Assembly (NCBI RefSeq): GCF_044373315.1
Contig: NZ_JBILQK010000002.1
Coordinates: 50,448-114,447, forward strand
From: JACDQM01 sp044373315
GTDB lineage: Bacteria; Pseudomonadota; Gammaproteobacteria; Burkholderiales; Burkholderiaceae_C
Length of the DNA: 64,000 nucleotides
Reading direction: 5' to 3'
Shown in pieces: positions 17,689-25,834 of the stretch. Each line of letters begins with the position of its first letter. Position 1 is the first letter of the stretch. The position numbers were made by a program, and so were the translations under genes. The notes beneath the pieces were generated by a model, which was not told the origin of the DNA, did no database searches, and was given only the letters and a program-made list of their open reading frames with translations.

Positions 17689-17910
17689 ATGGACATTAGC
17701 AGCACAGAGACAGACAAGCGCCTGACCGAGCTGGAGATCAAGGCCAGCTATATCGAGGATCTGCTGGACCAGCTCAATCTGGTGATCGTGCGCCAGCAGC
17801 AGCAGATCGACCACCTGATGCGCGAGCTTCGCGAGTTGCGGCAGCAACAGCCCGAGCCAGGCAGCGCACCGTTTCGCAGCTTGCGAGATGAACTGCCGCC
17901 GCATTACTGA
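17689..17910 (+). CDS. slyX: SlyX-family protein
   Basis: A 73-residue coiled-coil protein. KRLTELEIKASYIEDLLDQL, LNLVIVRQQQQIDHL and the terminal PPHY are typical of SlyX. The ATG at 17689 is taken because the family starts close to the TELE segment; an upstream in-frame ATG at 17650 is possible. Function is unknown in the family. It is divergent from phaR and convergent with tRNA-Val across a bidirectional terminator. Confidence 0.85.
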   Translation: MDISSTETDKRLTELEIKASYIEDLLDQLNLVIVRQQQQIDHLMRELRELRQQQPEPGSAPFRSLRDELPPHY

Positions 17911-17954
17911 GCAACACAAGTGGCCGGCCCCTTCAGAAGCGGGCCTAGCAATGC

Positions 17955-17991
17955 AAAAAGCCCGACAGATCGAAGATCTACCGGGCTTTTG
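17955..17991. terminator. Bidirectional terminator between slyX and tRNA-Val
   Basis: AAAAGCCCG (17956-17964) pairs with CGGGCTTTT (17982-17990). An inner AGATC/GATCT helix extends the stem. The A/T ends make it usable on both strands. Confidence 0.85.
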
Positions 17992-18026
17992 CGAGTTCCT
18001 CACCTACGGGCAAGGCCTACCGAATT

Positions 18027-18103
18027 TGGTAGGCGCGATTGGATTCGAACCAACGACCCCCACCATGTCAAGGTGGTGCTCTAACCAACTGAGCTACGCG
18101 CCT
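18027..18103 (-). tRNA. tRNA-Val (GAC)
   Basis: A 77-base cloverleaf on the minus strand. The acceptor AGGCGCG pairs with CGCGCCT, followed by discriminator A and an encoded CCA. The D-arm is GCTCAGTTGGTTAGAGC, the anticodon loop TTGACAT carries anticodon GAC, and the T-arm is GGTTCGAATCC-like. Confidence 0.97.
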
Positions 18104-18159
18104 GAAGAGCTTCGCAGTATAGCACGGGTTTTTTGCTCTGCACAAGAAACTCAGCGAAT

Positions 18160-20412
18160 TCAGCGACGCCGTGCGCCCCGCACCCCGTTCACCAGAGCCA
18201 CAGCACGCAAGACCTGCGCGAGACGACCCGAGTCGGCCACCTCGACAGTGAAGCTCATCCACGCCGTCTCGCCACGAGGCACACGCACGGACTGTGTGTT
18301 AACCGCGGTGACATTCATCTTCTCCTTGGCGAAGACTTCCAGCACATCGCGCAGCAAGCCCTGGCGATCCGAGGACTCGACGATCACGTCCACCGGATAG
18401 AGCCCGCCCTTCTCGGGCGTCGCGCCCCACTCCACTTCGATCACACGTTCCGGCGAACGCTGTGCGATCTCACGGAAGTTGCTGCAGTCGCACCGATGAA
18501 TGGCAACGCCCTTGCCACGCGTCACATAGCCGGCGATCGGATCAGGCGGAGCCGGTCGGCAGCAACGCGCCAGATTGGTCAGCAGCGAATCAACGCCCAC
18601 CACCAGCACGCCGCCACGCGGCGCCGTGCTGCCGGCCTTGGTACGGCGCTGCGCCAGCATCTCGTCCTGATCAAGCTCGGGAACTGGCGGACGCAGCAGG
18701 TTCTCGATATTGCGCAGCGAGTACTCGTCCTTGCCGACCACCTCGAACAGCGCATCAGCCGTCTTGAAGCCGAGTCGCGCTGCCAACTCTTCCAGCTTGA
18801 TGGCCGTCTTGCCCTCGCGCTGCAGCAACTTCTCCACCAGCTCACGGCCACGCGCAATGGTCTGTGCCTGCGCCTGCGCATTGAACCAGGCGCGCACCTT
18901 GGTGCGGCTGCGCTGGCTCTGCAGATAGCCGAGCTCGGGGTTGAGCCAGTCCAGCGAGGGGGCACCCTCCTTGATGGCGGTGATCTCCACCGTCTGGCCA
19001 TTCTTCAGGCGCGTGTTCAGCGGCACCATCTGGCCGTCGATCTTGGCGCCGCGGCAGCGGTGGCCCAGGCTGGTGTGCACCGCGTAGGCGAAGTCAATCG
19101 GCGTGGCGCCGGCCGAGAGCTCAACGATGGAGGCCTGTGGCGTGAACACGTAGATGCGGTCGTCGAACACACCTTCGGTCTGCCCTGCCTGAGCCCCCTC
19201 GGCAACAAAGTCGCGTTCCCAGGCCAGCAACTGGTGCAGCACGGCCTTGCGCGCCTGCGCCACCTGCTCCTCGAAGTCACCGGCCGCCACCACGCCGGCA
19301 TAGCCGCGTGCGCCCGCCTCCTTGTAGGCCCAGTGCGCCGCCACACCGTGCTCGGCATGCTCGTGCATCCCGCGCGTGCGGATCTGCACTTCCATCGCGC
19401 GGCCGTCTGGGCCCAGAACCACCGTATGCAGAGACTGGTAACCGTTCGGCTTGGGGCGCGCGATGTAGTCGTCGAACTCACCGTCCACCGGCTTGTAGAG
19501 CTCGTGCAGCCGACTCAAGGCGCCGTAGCAATCGGCCACCTCGGGCACGATCACGCGCAAGGCGCGCAGATCGAAAACACGTTCCAGCGGCAGGTTCTTA
19601 CCCTGCATCTTCTTCCAGATGCTGTAGAGGTGCTTGGGCCGACCCTGCACTTCCGCGGACAAGCCCTGCACCTCCAGCTCAGCCTGCACACGCAGCCGCA
19701 CAGCCTCGATTGCCTGCTCGCGTTCGACCCGCTTCTGGTCCAGCGCACGGGCCAGCTCACGGTACTGCTGAGGCTCCATGAATCGGAACGCCAGATCTTC
19801 GAGCTCCCACTTGATCTGCCAGATGCCGAGCCGGTTCGCCAGTGGCGCGAACACCTGCTGCGATTCGGCCGCAAGCGCATGCGGACACTCGGTCTTGCTG
19901 GCAGCGAAGAAGCGCAGGGTCTGCAGACGCGAGGCCAGGCGCAGCAGCACCACGCGCAGGTCGCGTGAGAACGCCAGCAGCATCTTGCGCACCCGCTCGG
20001 TTTGCTGCTGGCGCTGCTCGGCGCCCAGCACCTTGTCCTGCGCCATACGCGCCGCGCGCTGGATCTGCACCAGCTTGCGGGTGTGGCTCACGAGGCTGGC
20101 ATAACTTTCGCCAAAGCCCTTGGCCACCACCTCTTCCGGCTTGGTCAGGTAATCGCCGGCGTAGACCAGATAGGCGGCGGCCTGCATGGCCGGCGCAGCG
20201 CCGATTTCGCGCAGGATGGCCGCCACGCCATCGGCATGCGCCAGCGCCTCTTCACCGGTGTCCAGCGGCTGCTCAGCCAGCAGGGGCTCGGCAAAGGCGC
20301 GCGCACGGGCGACCGCGGCGGCGTCGGCTTGTTCCAGCCCGTCCTGCCCCGTATCGGCCAATGCCACGATGGGCGCGGCCTGGGCCGCGCCCGCAATCTG
20401 CCCGGTTTTCAT
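18160..20412 (-). CDS. relA: GTP pyrophosphokinase (ppGpp synthetase)
   Basis: A 750-residue RelA/SpoT homologue. The N-terminal pseudo-hydrolase region (about residues 50-130) lacks the HDxxED catalytic motif. The synthetase domain has GRPKHLYSIWKKM and EFDDYIARPKPNGYQSLHT. A TGS domain begins IYVFTPQASIVEL, followed by a helical/zinc-finger region (CCRPAPPDPIAGYVTRGKG) and a C-terminal ACT domain. The inactive hydrolase region points to RelA rather than SpoT, so it should make (p)ppGpp on starved ribosomes. The start overlaps the upstream hydrolase stop as ATGA, suggesting coupling. Confidence 0.95.
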   Translation of the reverse strand: MKTGQIAGAAQAAPIVALADTGQDGLEQADAAAVARARAFAEPLLAEQPLDTGEEALAHADGVAAILREIGAAPAMQAAAYLVYAGDYLTKPEEVVAKGFGESYASLVSHTRKLVQIQRAARMAQDKVLGAEQRQQQTERVRKMLLAFSRDLRVVLLRLASRLQTLRFFAASKTECPHALAAESQQVFAPLANRLGIWQIKWELEDLAFRFMEPQQYRELARALDQKRVEREQAIEAVRLRVQAELEVQGLSAEVQGRPKHLYSIWKKMQGKNLPLERVFDLRALRVIVPEVADCYGALSRLHELYKPVDGEFDDYIARPKPNGYQSLHTVVLGPDGRAMEVQIRTRGMHEHAEHGVAAHWAYKEAGARGYAGVVAAGDFEEQVAQARKAVLHQLLAWERDFVAEGAQAGQTEGVFDDRIYVFTPQASIVELSAGATPIDFAYAVHTSLGHRCRGAKIDGQMVPLNTRLKNGQTVEITAIKEGAPSLDWLNPELGYLQSQRSRTKVRAWFNAQAQAQTIARGRELVEKLLQREGKTAIKLEELAARLGFKTADALFEVVGKDEYSLRNIENLLRPPVPELDQDEMLAQRRTKAGSTAPRGGVLVVGVDSLLTNLARCCRPAPPDPIAGYVTRGKGVAIHRCDCSNFREIAQRSPERVIEVEWGATPEKGGLYPVDVIVESSDRQGLLRDVLEVFAKEKMNVTAVNTQSVRVPRGETAWMSFTVEVADSGRLAQVLRAVALVNGVRGARRR

Positions 20413-21278
20413 GCCTGTTCGAGAAAGCGCGCGACGACCTCAATCTGCATCGGATCAACCAGCGTCGGCGCATGCCCGACGCCGGAAAACTCACTCAGCT
20501 GCGCGCGCGGCCCGCGCTGCGTCATCGCCTGCGCAGTTGCCATCGACAGCAGATCAGAGTCGCCGCCACGCAGCAGCAGGGTCGGGCAGGCAATGCGGTC
20601 ATAGCTCTGCCACAGCATCGCGCTGCTGGCGCTCGCGACTTCGGGCGTAAGCGCCGGGAAGCCAGCCGAGATGGCTGGGTCGTAATGCAGCTTGTACTGG
20701 CCTGCGCCATCCGGCTTGAACATCGGGCGCGACAAGGCCAGCCAATCGACATCGCTGTGCGGCCCGAAGCCGGTCGAGATGCCGCGCAGATAAGCCGCGC
20801 CCTGCTCCACGCTCTCGAAGCGCAGCGGCTGGCCGAGATAGCTGCCGATGCGCTTGAGCGCCTCCAGCTCGATCACCGGGCCCACATCATTGAGCACCAG
20901 GCGGCGCACCGGGCTGTTCGGCAGCGACGCCAGGCCCAGGCCGATCAGCCCCCCCATCGAGGTGCCGACCCAGTCGACCTGCTCCACATCCAGGCGGGCC
21001 ACCAGACTCACCATGTCCGCCACATAGGTGGGGATCTGATAGAGCGCCGGGTTGGCCAGCCAGTCGGAATGGCCGCGGCCCACCACGTCGGGGCAAATCA
21101 CGCGGTATTTCGCGCTCAAGCGCTGCGCCAGGTGATCGAAATCGCGCCCCTGGCGCGACAGGCCGTGTACGCAGACCAGCACACGCGGGTTGTCGCGCGC
21201 GCCCCATTCCCAGTAGGCCATGCGGTGCAGGCCCACGGGGCTCAGGCAATGGACGGATTTCAGCAGCGGTTCAGCCAT
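20409..21278 (-). CDS. Alpha/beta hydrolase upstream of relA
   Basis: A 289-residue alpha/beta hydrolase. Key segments are VCVHGLSRQGRDFD (oxyanion region), CPDVVGRGHSDWL, the nucleophile elbow GTSMGG, and a late GVGHAPTL carrying the catalytic histidine. ATG 21278 has GAGG ten bases upstream. The nearer ATG at 21287 leaves no spacer and is rejected. The gene is divergent from 3-hydroxybutyrate dehydrogenase and overlaps relA by four bases. The substrate is not known. Confidence 0.82.
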   Translation of the reverse strand: MAEPLLKSVHCLSPVGLHRMAYWEWGARDNPRVLVCVHGLSRQGRDFDHLAQRLSAKYRVICPDVVGRGHSDWLANPALYQIPTYVADMVSLVARLDVEQVDWVGTSMGGLIGLGLASLPNSPVRRLVLNDVGPVIELEALKRIGSYLGQPLRFESVEQGAAYLRGISTGFGPHSDVDWLALSRPMFKPDGAGQYKLHYDPAISAGFPALTPEVASASSAMLWQSYDRIACPTLLLRGGDSDLLSMATAQAMTQRGPRAQLSEFSGVGHAPTLVDPMQIEVVARFLEQA

Positions 21279-21344
21279 GGTTAACATCCTCGGCGAACAT
21301 CCTAACAACCCCACACCCGCTTCTTCATTCGCAAAGGACAAAGC

Positions 21345-22118
21345 ATGTTGTTGAAAGGCAAGACTGCGCTCGTGACCGGCTCCACCAGCGGCATAGGACT
21401 GGGCATCGCGCTGTCGCTGGCCCGCCAGGGCGCGAACATCGTGCTCAACGGCTTTGGCGACGCCGAGACACCAAAGGCACAGGTGGCGGCACTGGGTGTG
21501 CGAGTTGGCTACCACGGCGCAGACATGAGCAAGGCCGCAGACATCGAGGCCATGATGGCCTATGTCGATGCCGAATTCGGCGGCTGCGACATCCTGGTCA
21601 ACAACGCCGGCATCCAGCATGTGGCGCCGGTCGAGAGCTTCCCGACCGAGCGTTGGGACGCGATCATCGCGATCAACCTCAGCTCGGCCTTCCACACCAC
21701 GCGCCTCGCGCTGCCGGGCATGCAAGCGCGCGGCTGGGGCCGCATCCTCAACATCGCCTCGGTGCACGGCCTGGTGGCTTCGGCGCAGAAGTCCGCCTAC
21801 GTGGCAGCCAAACATGGCCTGGTGGGCTTCACCAAGGCCGTGGCCCTGGAGACGGCAACATCGCCGGTCACCGTCAACGCGATCTGCCCGGGCTGGGTGC
21901 TAACCCCTCTGGTGCAGAAGCAGGTCGACGCCCGCGCTGCCGCTGACGGCGTGGACAACGAGGAAGCCAAGCGCCGCCTGCTGATGGAAAAGCAGCCCTC
22001 GCTTCAGTTCACCACGCCCGAGCAGCTCGGCGAGCTGGCGGTGTTTCTGTGCTCGGATGCCGCGTCCAATGTGCGCGGTCAGTCCTGGGCGCTGGATGGC
22101 GGCTGGACTGCGCAGTAA
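21345..22118 (+). CDS. D-3-hydroxybutyrate dehydrogenase
   Basis: A 257-residue short-chain dehydrogenase. TGSTSGIGLGIA is the NAD-binding glycine motif, NNAGIQHVAPVE is the NAG region, and S...YVAAKHG carries the catalytic Tyr and Lys. NAGIQHV, AKHGLVGFTK and the terminal LDGGWTAQ are characteristic of 3-hydroxybutyrate dehydrogenases, which oxidise the PHB monomer to acetoacetate. AAAGGA precedes the ATG. It fits with phaR in the window. Confidence 0.9.
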   Translation: MLLKGKTALVTGSTSGIGLGIALSLARQGANIVLNGFGDAETPKAQVAALGVRVGYHGADMSKAADIEAMMAYVDAEFGGCDILVNNAGIQHVAPVESFPTERWDAIIAINLSSAFHTTRLALPGMQARGWGRILNIASVHGLVASAQKSAYVAAKHGLVGFTKAVALETATSPVTVNAICPGWVLTPLVQKQVDARAAADGVDNEEAKRRLLMEKQPSLQFTTPEQLGELAVFLCSDAASNVRGQSWALDGGWTAQ

Positions 22119-22131
22119 GGATGGAGCCCCT

Positions 22132-22153
22132 CGGCTGATGGGTAAATCAGCCG
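22132..22153. other. Hairpin downstream of hbdH
   Basis: CGGCTGAT (22132-22139) pairs with ATCAGCCG (22146-22153) across a six-base loop. No T-run follows on either strand, so this is at best a weak terminator between the convergent hbdH and the SIMPL-domain gene. The remaining bases to 22234 are C/G-rich with nothing recognised. Confidence 0.4.
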
Positions 22154-22234
22154 ATCCCCCAGGCGGCTAGCGGGCCGGTTTGGGGCGGCCCGGCGCCTGG
22201 CCCGTCCCCGCCCCCCGGCACCCGCGCAGCCCGG

Positions 22235-22939
22235 CTACTTGCTCATCTGCACCACGCCGCTGACCGTCACCGAGACGGTCGCCTTGCCGGCTTCCACCGG
22301 CAAGGCTTCCTCGACCAGCGCGGCACTCTTGTAGCGCATGGCCGGTGCAGCCATGGGCATCACGCCACCATCCTGCGCATTCACGCTGACTTCGCCTATC
22401 GTGTAGCCGCCATAGCCGAACTGGCGGCTGTAGTCAGCCGCACGCGCCTTGAAGCGGGAAATCGCCTGCGCAGCCACATCGGCCTCGACCTTCTCGCGCG
22501 CCTCGCGCGACAGGCCCCAGCCCACGCGCGCGATGCTCAGCGTGCTGATGCGTCCGCTGAGCTGGGCAATCGCGGTGGCATCCTTGCCCTCCACCAGCAG
22601 CTCCGCGCTGCCCGCCCAGCCGTTGATGCCGCCGCCCTTGGGCGCGTAGCGCGGATAAAGCGAGAAGTTGCCAGTCTGTACCTCCACCTGGCCGGGCTTG
22701 GCCGCCTTGCGCGCCTCGGCCAGCGCTGCGTCCAGTGCCTGCTTCAGCGCAGCCTGCACCGCGCCGGCATCGGCACCCTCCTTGGTGGTGGAGAACACCA
22801 GGCTCAGCACATCGCGCGCCACCTCCTGGTTGGCGCTCACGCTGAGATTCAGCGCGTCGCGCCGCGGGGCCTGGGCCTGCACCGAGAGCAGCGGCAGCGA
22901 CAAGGCCAGGGCGACAGCGCCCATCAGTTTCGGATTCAT
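22235..22939 (-). CDS. Exported SIMPL-domain (DUF541) protein
   Basis: A 234-residue protein with a signal peptide (Ala/Leu core, cleavage near VQAQA). It is followed by a SIMPL domain: LNLSVSANQEVARDVLSLVF at the start, VQTGNFSLYPRY in the middle and a late alternating-strand region ending VTVSGVVQ. SIMPL proteins form periplasmic or outer-membrane oligomers of uncertain role. The start at 22939 gives a normal signal peptide, with GGAAGGAAAG upstream. Confidence 0.85.
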   Translation of the reverse strand: MNPKLMGAVALALSLPLLSVQAQAPRRDALNLSVSANQEVARDVLSLVFSTTKEGADAGAVQAALKQALDAALAEARKAAKPGQVEVQTGNFSLYPRYAPKGGGINGWAGSAELLVEGKDATAIAQLSGRISTLSIARVGWGLSREAREKVEADVAAQAISRFKARAADYSRQFGYGGYTIGEVSVNAQDGGVMPMAAPAMRYKSAALVEEALPVEAGKATVSVTVSGVVQMSK

Positions 22940-23104
22940 GCGTTTCTTTCCTTCCCGTCGAAATAGCAAGCGGACAGATCTACAAGCGCAGTCACCCGGC
23001 CGCAGGTTGACCGCGAAACATCTGCTCACAACCGGCGCGCCCGAAGATGTAACAGCGGCGCAAACCCGCGCAAAATCGGCGCTGTTACATTTTCAGGAGA
23101 GGCC

Positions 23105-23839
23105 ATGAGCACCGCCCCCAACCGCCCCAATCGCATTCTCGTCGTCGATGATGACGCACGCATCCGCGATCTGCTGCGCCGCTACCTGACTCAGGAAGGT
23201 TTCGATGTGGTGCTGGCGGAGGACGGCAAGGCGCTGAACAAGGCTTTGACGCGCGAGACCGTCGACCTCTTGGTGCTGGACCTGATGCTGCCCGGCGAGG
23301 ACGGCCTGTCGATCTGCCGCCGCCTGCGCGCTGCCAATGACAACACCCCCATCATCATGCTGACTGCCAAGGTCGAGGAGGTCGACCGCATCGTCGGCCT
23401 GGAGGTGGGCGCCGACGACTACCTGTCCAAGCCCTTCAACCCACGCGAACTGCTGGCCCGCATCAATGCGGTGCTGCGCCGCCGCCCGCCGCAGGAGGCT
23501 CCCGGCGCGCCCTCGAAGGAGCCGATGACAGTGACCTTCGGCCCCTTCGAGTTTGATCTGGCGCTGCGTCGCCTGGCCAAGAACGGCGAAGCGCTGCCGC
23601 TGACGACGGGCGAGTTCTCGATGCTCAAAGCCCTGGTGCGTCATCCGCGCCAGCCGCTGTCGCGCGACAAGCTGGCCCAGCTGGCGCGTGGGCGCGAGTT
23701 CGAGCCCTTCGACCGCAGCCTGGACGTGCAGGTCTCGCGGCTGCGCAAGCTGCTGGAGGACGACCCCGCGCAGCCCCGTTACATCCAGACCGTCTGGGGG
23801 GTTGGCTATGTGTTTGTGCCGGATGAGGCAACAGCCTGA
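23105..23839 (+). CDS. ompR: OmpR-family response regulator
   Basis: A 244-residue protein. The receiver domain (residues ~10-125) has the acidic pocket VVDDD, phosphoacceptor Asp59 in LVLDLM and Lys109 in LSKPF. The winged-helix domain ends GVGYVFVPD. It is adjacent to and co-directional with the EnvZ-like kinase. Sequence segments such as RGREFEPFDRSLDVQVSRLRKLLE match proteobacterial OmpR orthologues. Confidence 0.92.
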   Translation: MSTAPNRPNRILVVDDDARIRDLLRRYLTQEGFDVVLAEDGKALNKALTRETVDLLVLDLMLPGEDGLSICRRLRAANDNTPIIMLTAKVEEVDRIVGLEVGADDYLSKPFNPRELLARINAVLRRRPPQEAPGAPSKEPMTVTFGPFEFDLALRRLAKNGEALPLTTGEFSMLKALVRHPRQPLSRDKLAQLARGREFEPFDRSLDVQVSRLRKLLEDDPAQPRYIQTVWGVGYVFVPDEATA

Positions 23840-23853
23840 GCTGACGCCCCGGC

Positions 23854-25179
23854 ATGACCCAACCCCGACTGGCGCTGACGCTCTTCTGGCGCACCTTTGC
23901 CCTGCTGGCGCTGTTGCTGGCCGGCGGTGTGCTGGCCTGGCAGCAGACCTTCAAGGCGCTGGAGGCCGAGCCACGTGCGCTGGAGGCGGCACAGCAGCTG
24001 GCCGGACTGGTCAACCTGAGCCGCGCCGCACTGGCGCACGCCGACAGCATCAACCGTGTGGCCGTGATCAGTTCGCTGTCGCGCAGCCAGTCGGTGCGCG
24101 TGCGAGTGGCCGAGAGCAGCGACCTCTGGTTGTCCTATGACACCACGCCCTTTGCCAAACGCCTGGCCGCTGAACTGCGCGGCCATCTGGGGCCGGACAC
24201 CGTGGTCGCTCGCAGCGTCAACCAAGAAGACGGCCTGTGGGTGCGCTTCGGCATCGGCCCCGACAACTTTTGGCTCCAGACCAGCCCCGCGCCGCTGTCG
24301 CTGAACCTGTCCAGCAACGGCTGGTGGGTCGGCATCGCTTTGCTGGCCTCCTTGCTGGGGGCGGCGGCCATCGCGCGGCTGATCAACCAGCCCTTGCGTC
24401 AACTCTCGATCGCCGCTGGCCGCATCCGCGATGGCGAGTACGACTCGCGCCTGGACGAGACCACCCGCACCAGCGAGATCCGCGAAGTCAATATGGGCTT
24501 CAACCGCATGGCACGGGAACTGGCCAAGATGGAAGAGGACCGCACGGTGATGCTGGCCGGCATCTCGCACGATCTGCGCACGCCGCTGGCGCGGCTGCGC
24601 CTGGAAGCCGAGATGAGCGTGGTGGACGAGCAGGCTCGCATCTACATCGCGCAGGACATCGACCAGCTCGACGCCATCATTAACAAGTTCATGGACTACG
24701 CGCGCCCGAGCGAACTGAAGCTGCAGCCGCTGGTGCTGGGCGAACTGGTCGAGCGCGAGGCGCAGGCCTTCCGCGATCCCGCACAAATCCGCATTGACGT
24801 GCAGCTGCCGCCCGATCTGCGCGTCTGGGCCGACGAAACAGAACTGGGCCGGGTGCTGCTGAACCTGTTCGAGAACGCGCGGCGCTACGGCCATGCTCCG
24901 GAGGAACCGGCCCAGGTCGAAGTCACGGCGCAAACCAGCGGCAGTTGGGTGGAACTGAGCGTGCGCGACCATGGCCCCGGTGTGCCGGCAGACAAGCTGG
25001 CCCACCTGACAACACCCTTCTTCCGCGGCGACGCCGCTCGCACGGCCGCAACCGGTGCCGGGCTGGGTCTGGCCATCGTGGAGAAATCGGTGCAGCGTCT
25101 GGGCGGTGAACTCGAGCTCAGCCATGCCGATGGCGGAGGCCTGCAAACCCGGGTCCGACTGCAGCGCGCCCTGCCGTGA
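23854..25179 (+). CDS. envZ: EnvZ-like sensor histidine kinase
   Basis: A 441-residue membrane kinase. A first transmembrane helix lies near residues 12-30, then a periplasmic loop, and a second helix near 155-175. HAMP is followed by a HisKA domain with H239 in GISHDLRTPLARLRLE. The HATPase domain shows N, G1 (DHGPGVP) and G2 (GAGLGLAIV) boxes. It starts 14 bases after ompR, so the two form one operon. The sensed stimulus in betaproteobacteria is not established. Confidence 0.92.
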   Translation: MTQPRLALTLFWRTFALLALLLAGGVLAWQQTFKALEAEPRALEAAQQLAGLVNLSRAALAHADSINRVAVISSLSRSQSVRVRVAESSDLWLSYDTTPFAKRLAAELRGHLGPDTVVARSVNQEDGLWVRFGIGPDNFWLQTSPAPLSLNLSSNGWWVGIALLASLLGAAAIARLINQPLRQLSIAAGRIRDGEYDSRLDETTRTSEIREVNMGFNRMARELAKMEEDRTVMLAGISHDLRTPLARLRLEAEMSVVDEQARIYIAQDIDQLDAIINKFMDYARPSELKLQPLVLGELVEREAQAFRDPAQIRIDVQLPPDLRVWADETELGRVLLNLFENARRYGHAPEEPAQVEVTAQTSGSWVELSVRDHGPGVPADKLAHLTTPFFRGDAARTAATGAGLGLAIVEKSVQRLGGELELSHADGGGLQTRVRLQRALP

Positions 25180-25210
25180 CCCCCTGCTGCAGATTCAATG
25201 CCCTTGGGGT

Positions 25211-25687
25211 TCAGGCCTTCACCAACAGGGCGACCGCCCGCGCCTCGATCGCGCGGCCTTCACCCACCGGGCCCATCTTCTCGGCCGTCTTGGCCTTTAC
25301 ATTGACCTGTCCGACATCAACCCCGAGCACCTCAGCCAGGCGGGCCCGCATGGCCGGGATGTGGGGGGCCATCTTGGGCGCCTGGGCGATGATGGTGCTG
25401 TCCAGGTTACCGATGGCCCAACCGGCCGCCTGCACACAGCGGTAGGCCTCGGCCAACAGCACCATGGAGTCTGCCCCTTTGAACTCGGCAGCAGTGTCCG
25501 GAAACAGCTTGCCGATATCCCCCAGCGCCGCGGCGCCCAACAGCGCATCGGTGATGGCATGCGCCAGGGCATCGGCATCCGAATGGCCAAGCAAGCCATG
25601 CGTATGGGGAATGGTGATGCCGCCGAGAACGAGCGGACGATCCGTGACGAGGGCGTGGGTGTCCCAGCCTTCACCGATGCGAAACAT
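25211..25687 (-). CDS. ispF: 2-C-methyl-D-erythritol 2,4-cyclodiphosphate synthase
   Basis: MEP-pathway enzyme that closes the cyclodiphosphate ring in isoprenoid precursor synthesis. The start RIGEGWDTHAL gives the zinc Asp/His pair. GHSDADALAHAITDALLGAAALGDIG is the family signature, and the terminus contains KTAEKMGPVGEG. ATG 25687 gives the usual length of 158 residues; ATG 25699 is an alternative. IspD, often adjacent in proteobacteria, is not next to it here. Confidence 0.96.
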   Translation of the reverse strand: MFRIGEGWDTHALVTDRPLVLGGITIPHTHGLLGHSDADALAHAITDALLGAAALGDIGKLFPDTAAEFKGADSMVLLAEAYRCVQAAGWAIGNLDSTIIAQAPKMAPHIPAMRARLAEVLGVDVGQVNVKAKTAEKMGPVGEGRAIEARAVALLVKA

Positions 25688-25834
25688 AATTTGGGCCATT
25701 TCAGGGCGAGCAAGAGACGGCAGCCGAGGCGGCACGCCGGGACTTTGAGCTTAATCGATAGGGGCGCATCCGGCGGCCCTGCACGGCAAGACGATAGCCC
25801 ACGCGAAGCACTGCAAAACACTCACCGACTTCAT

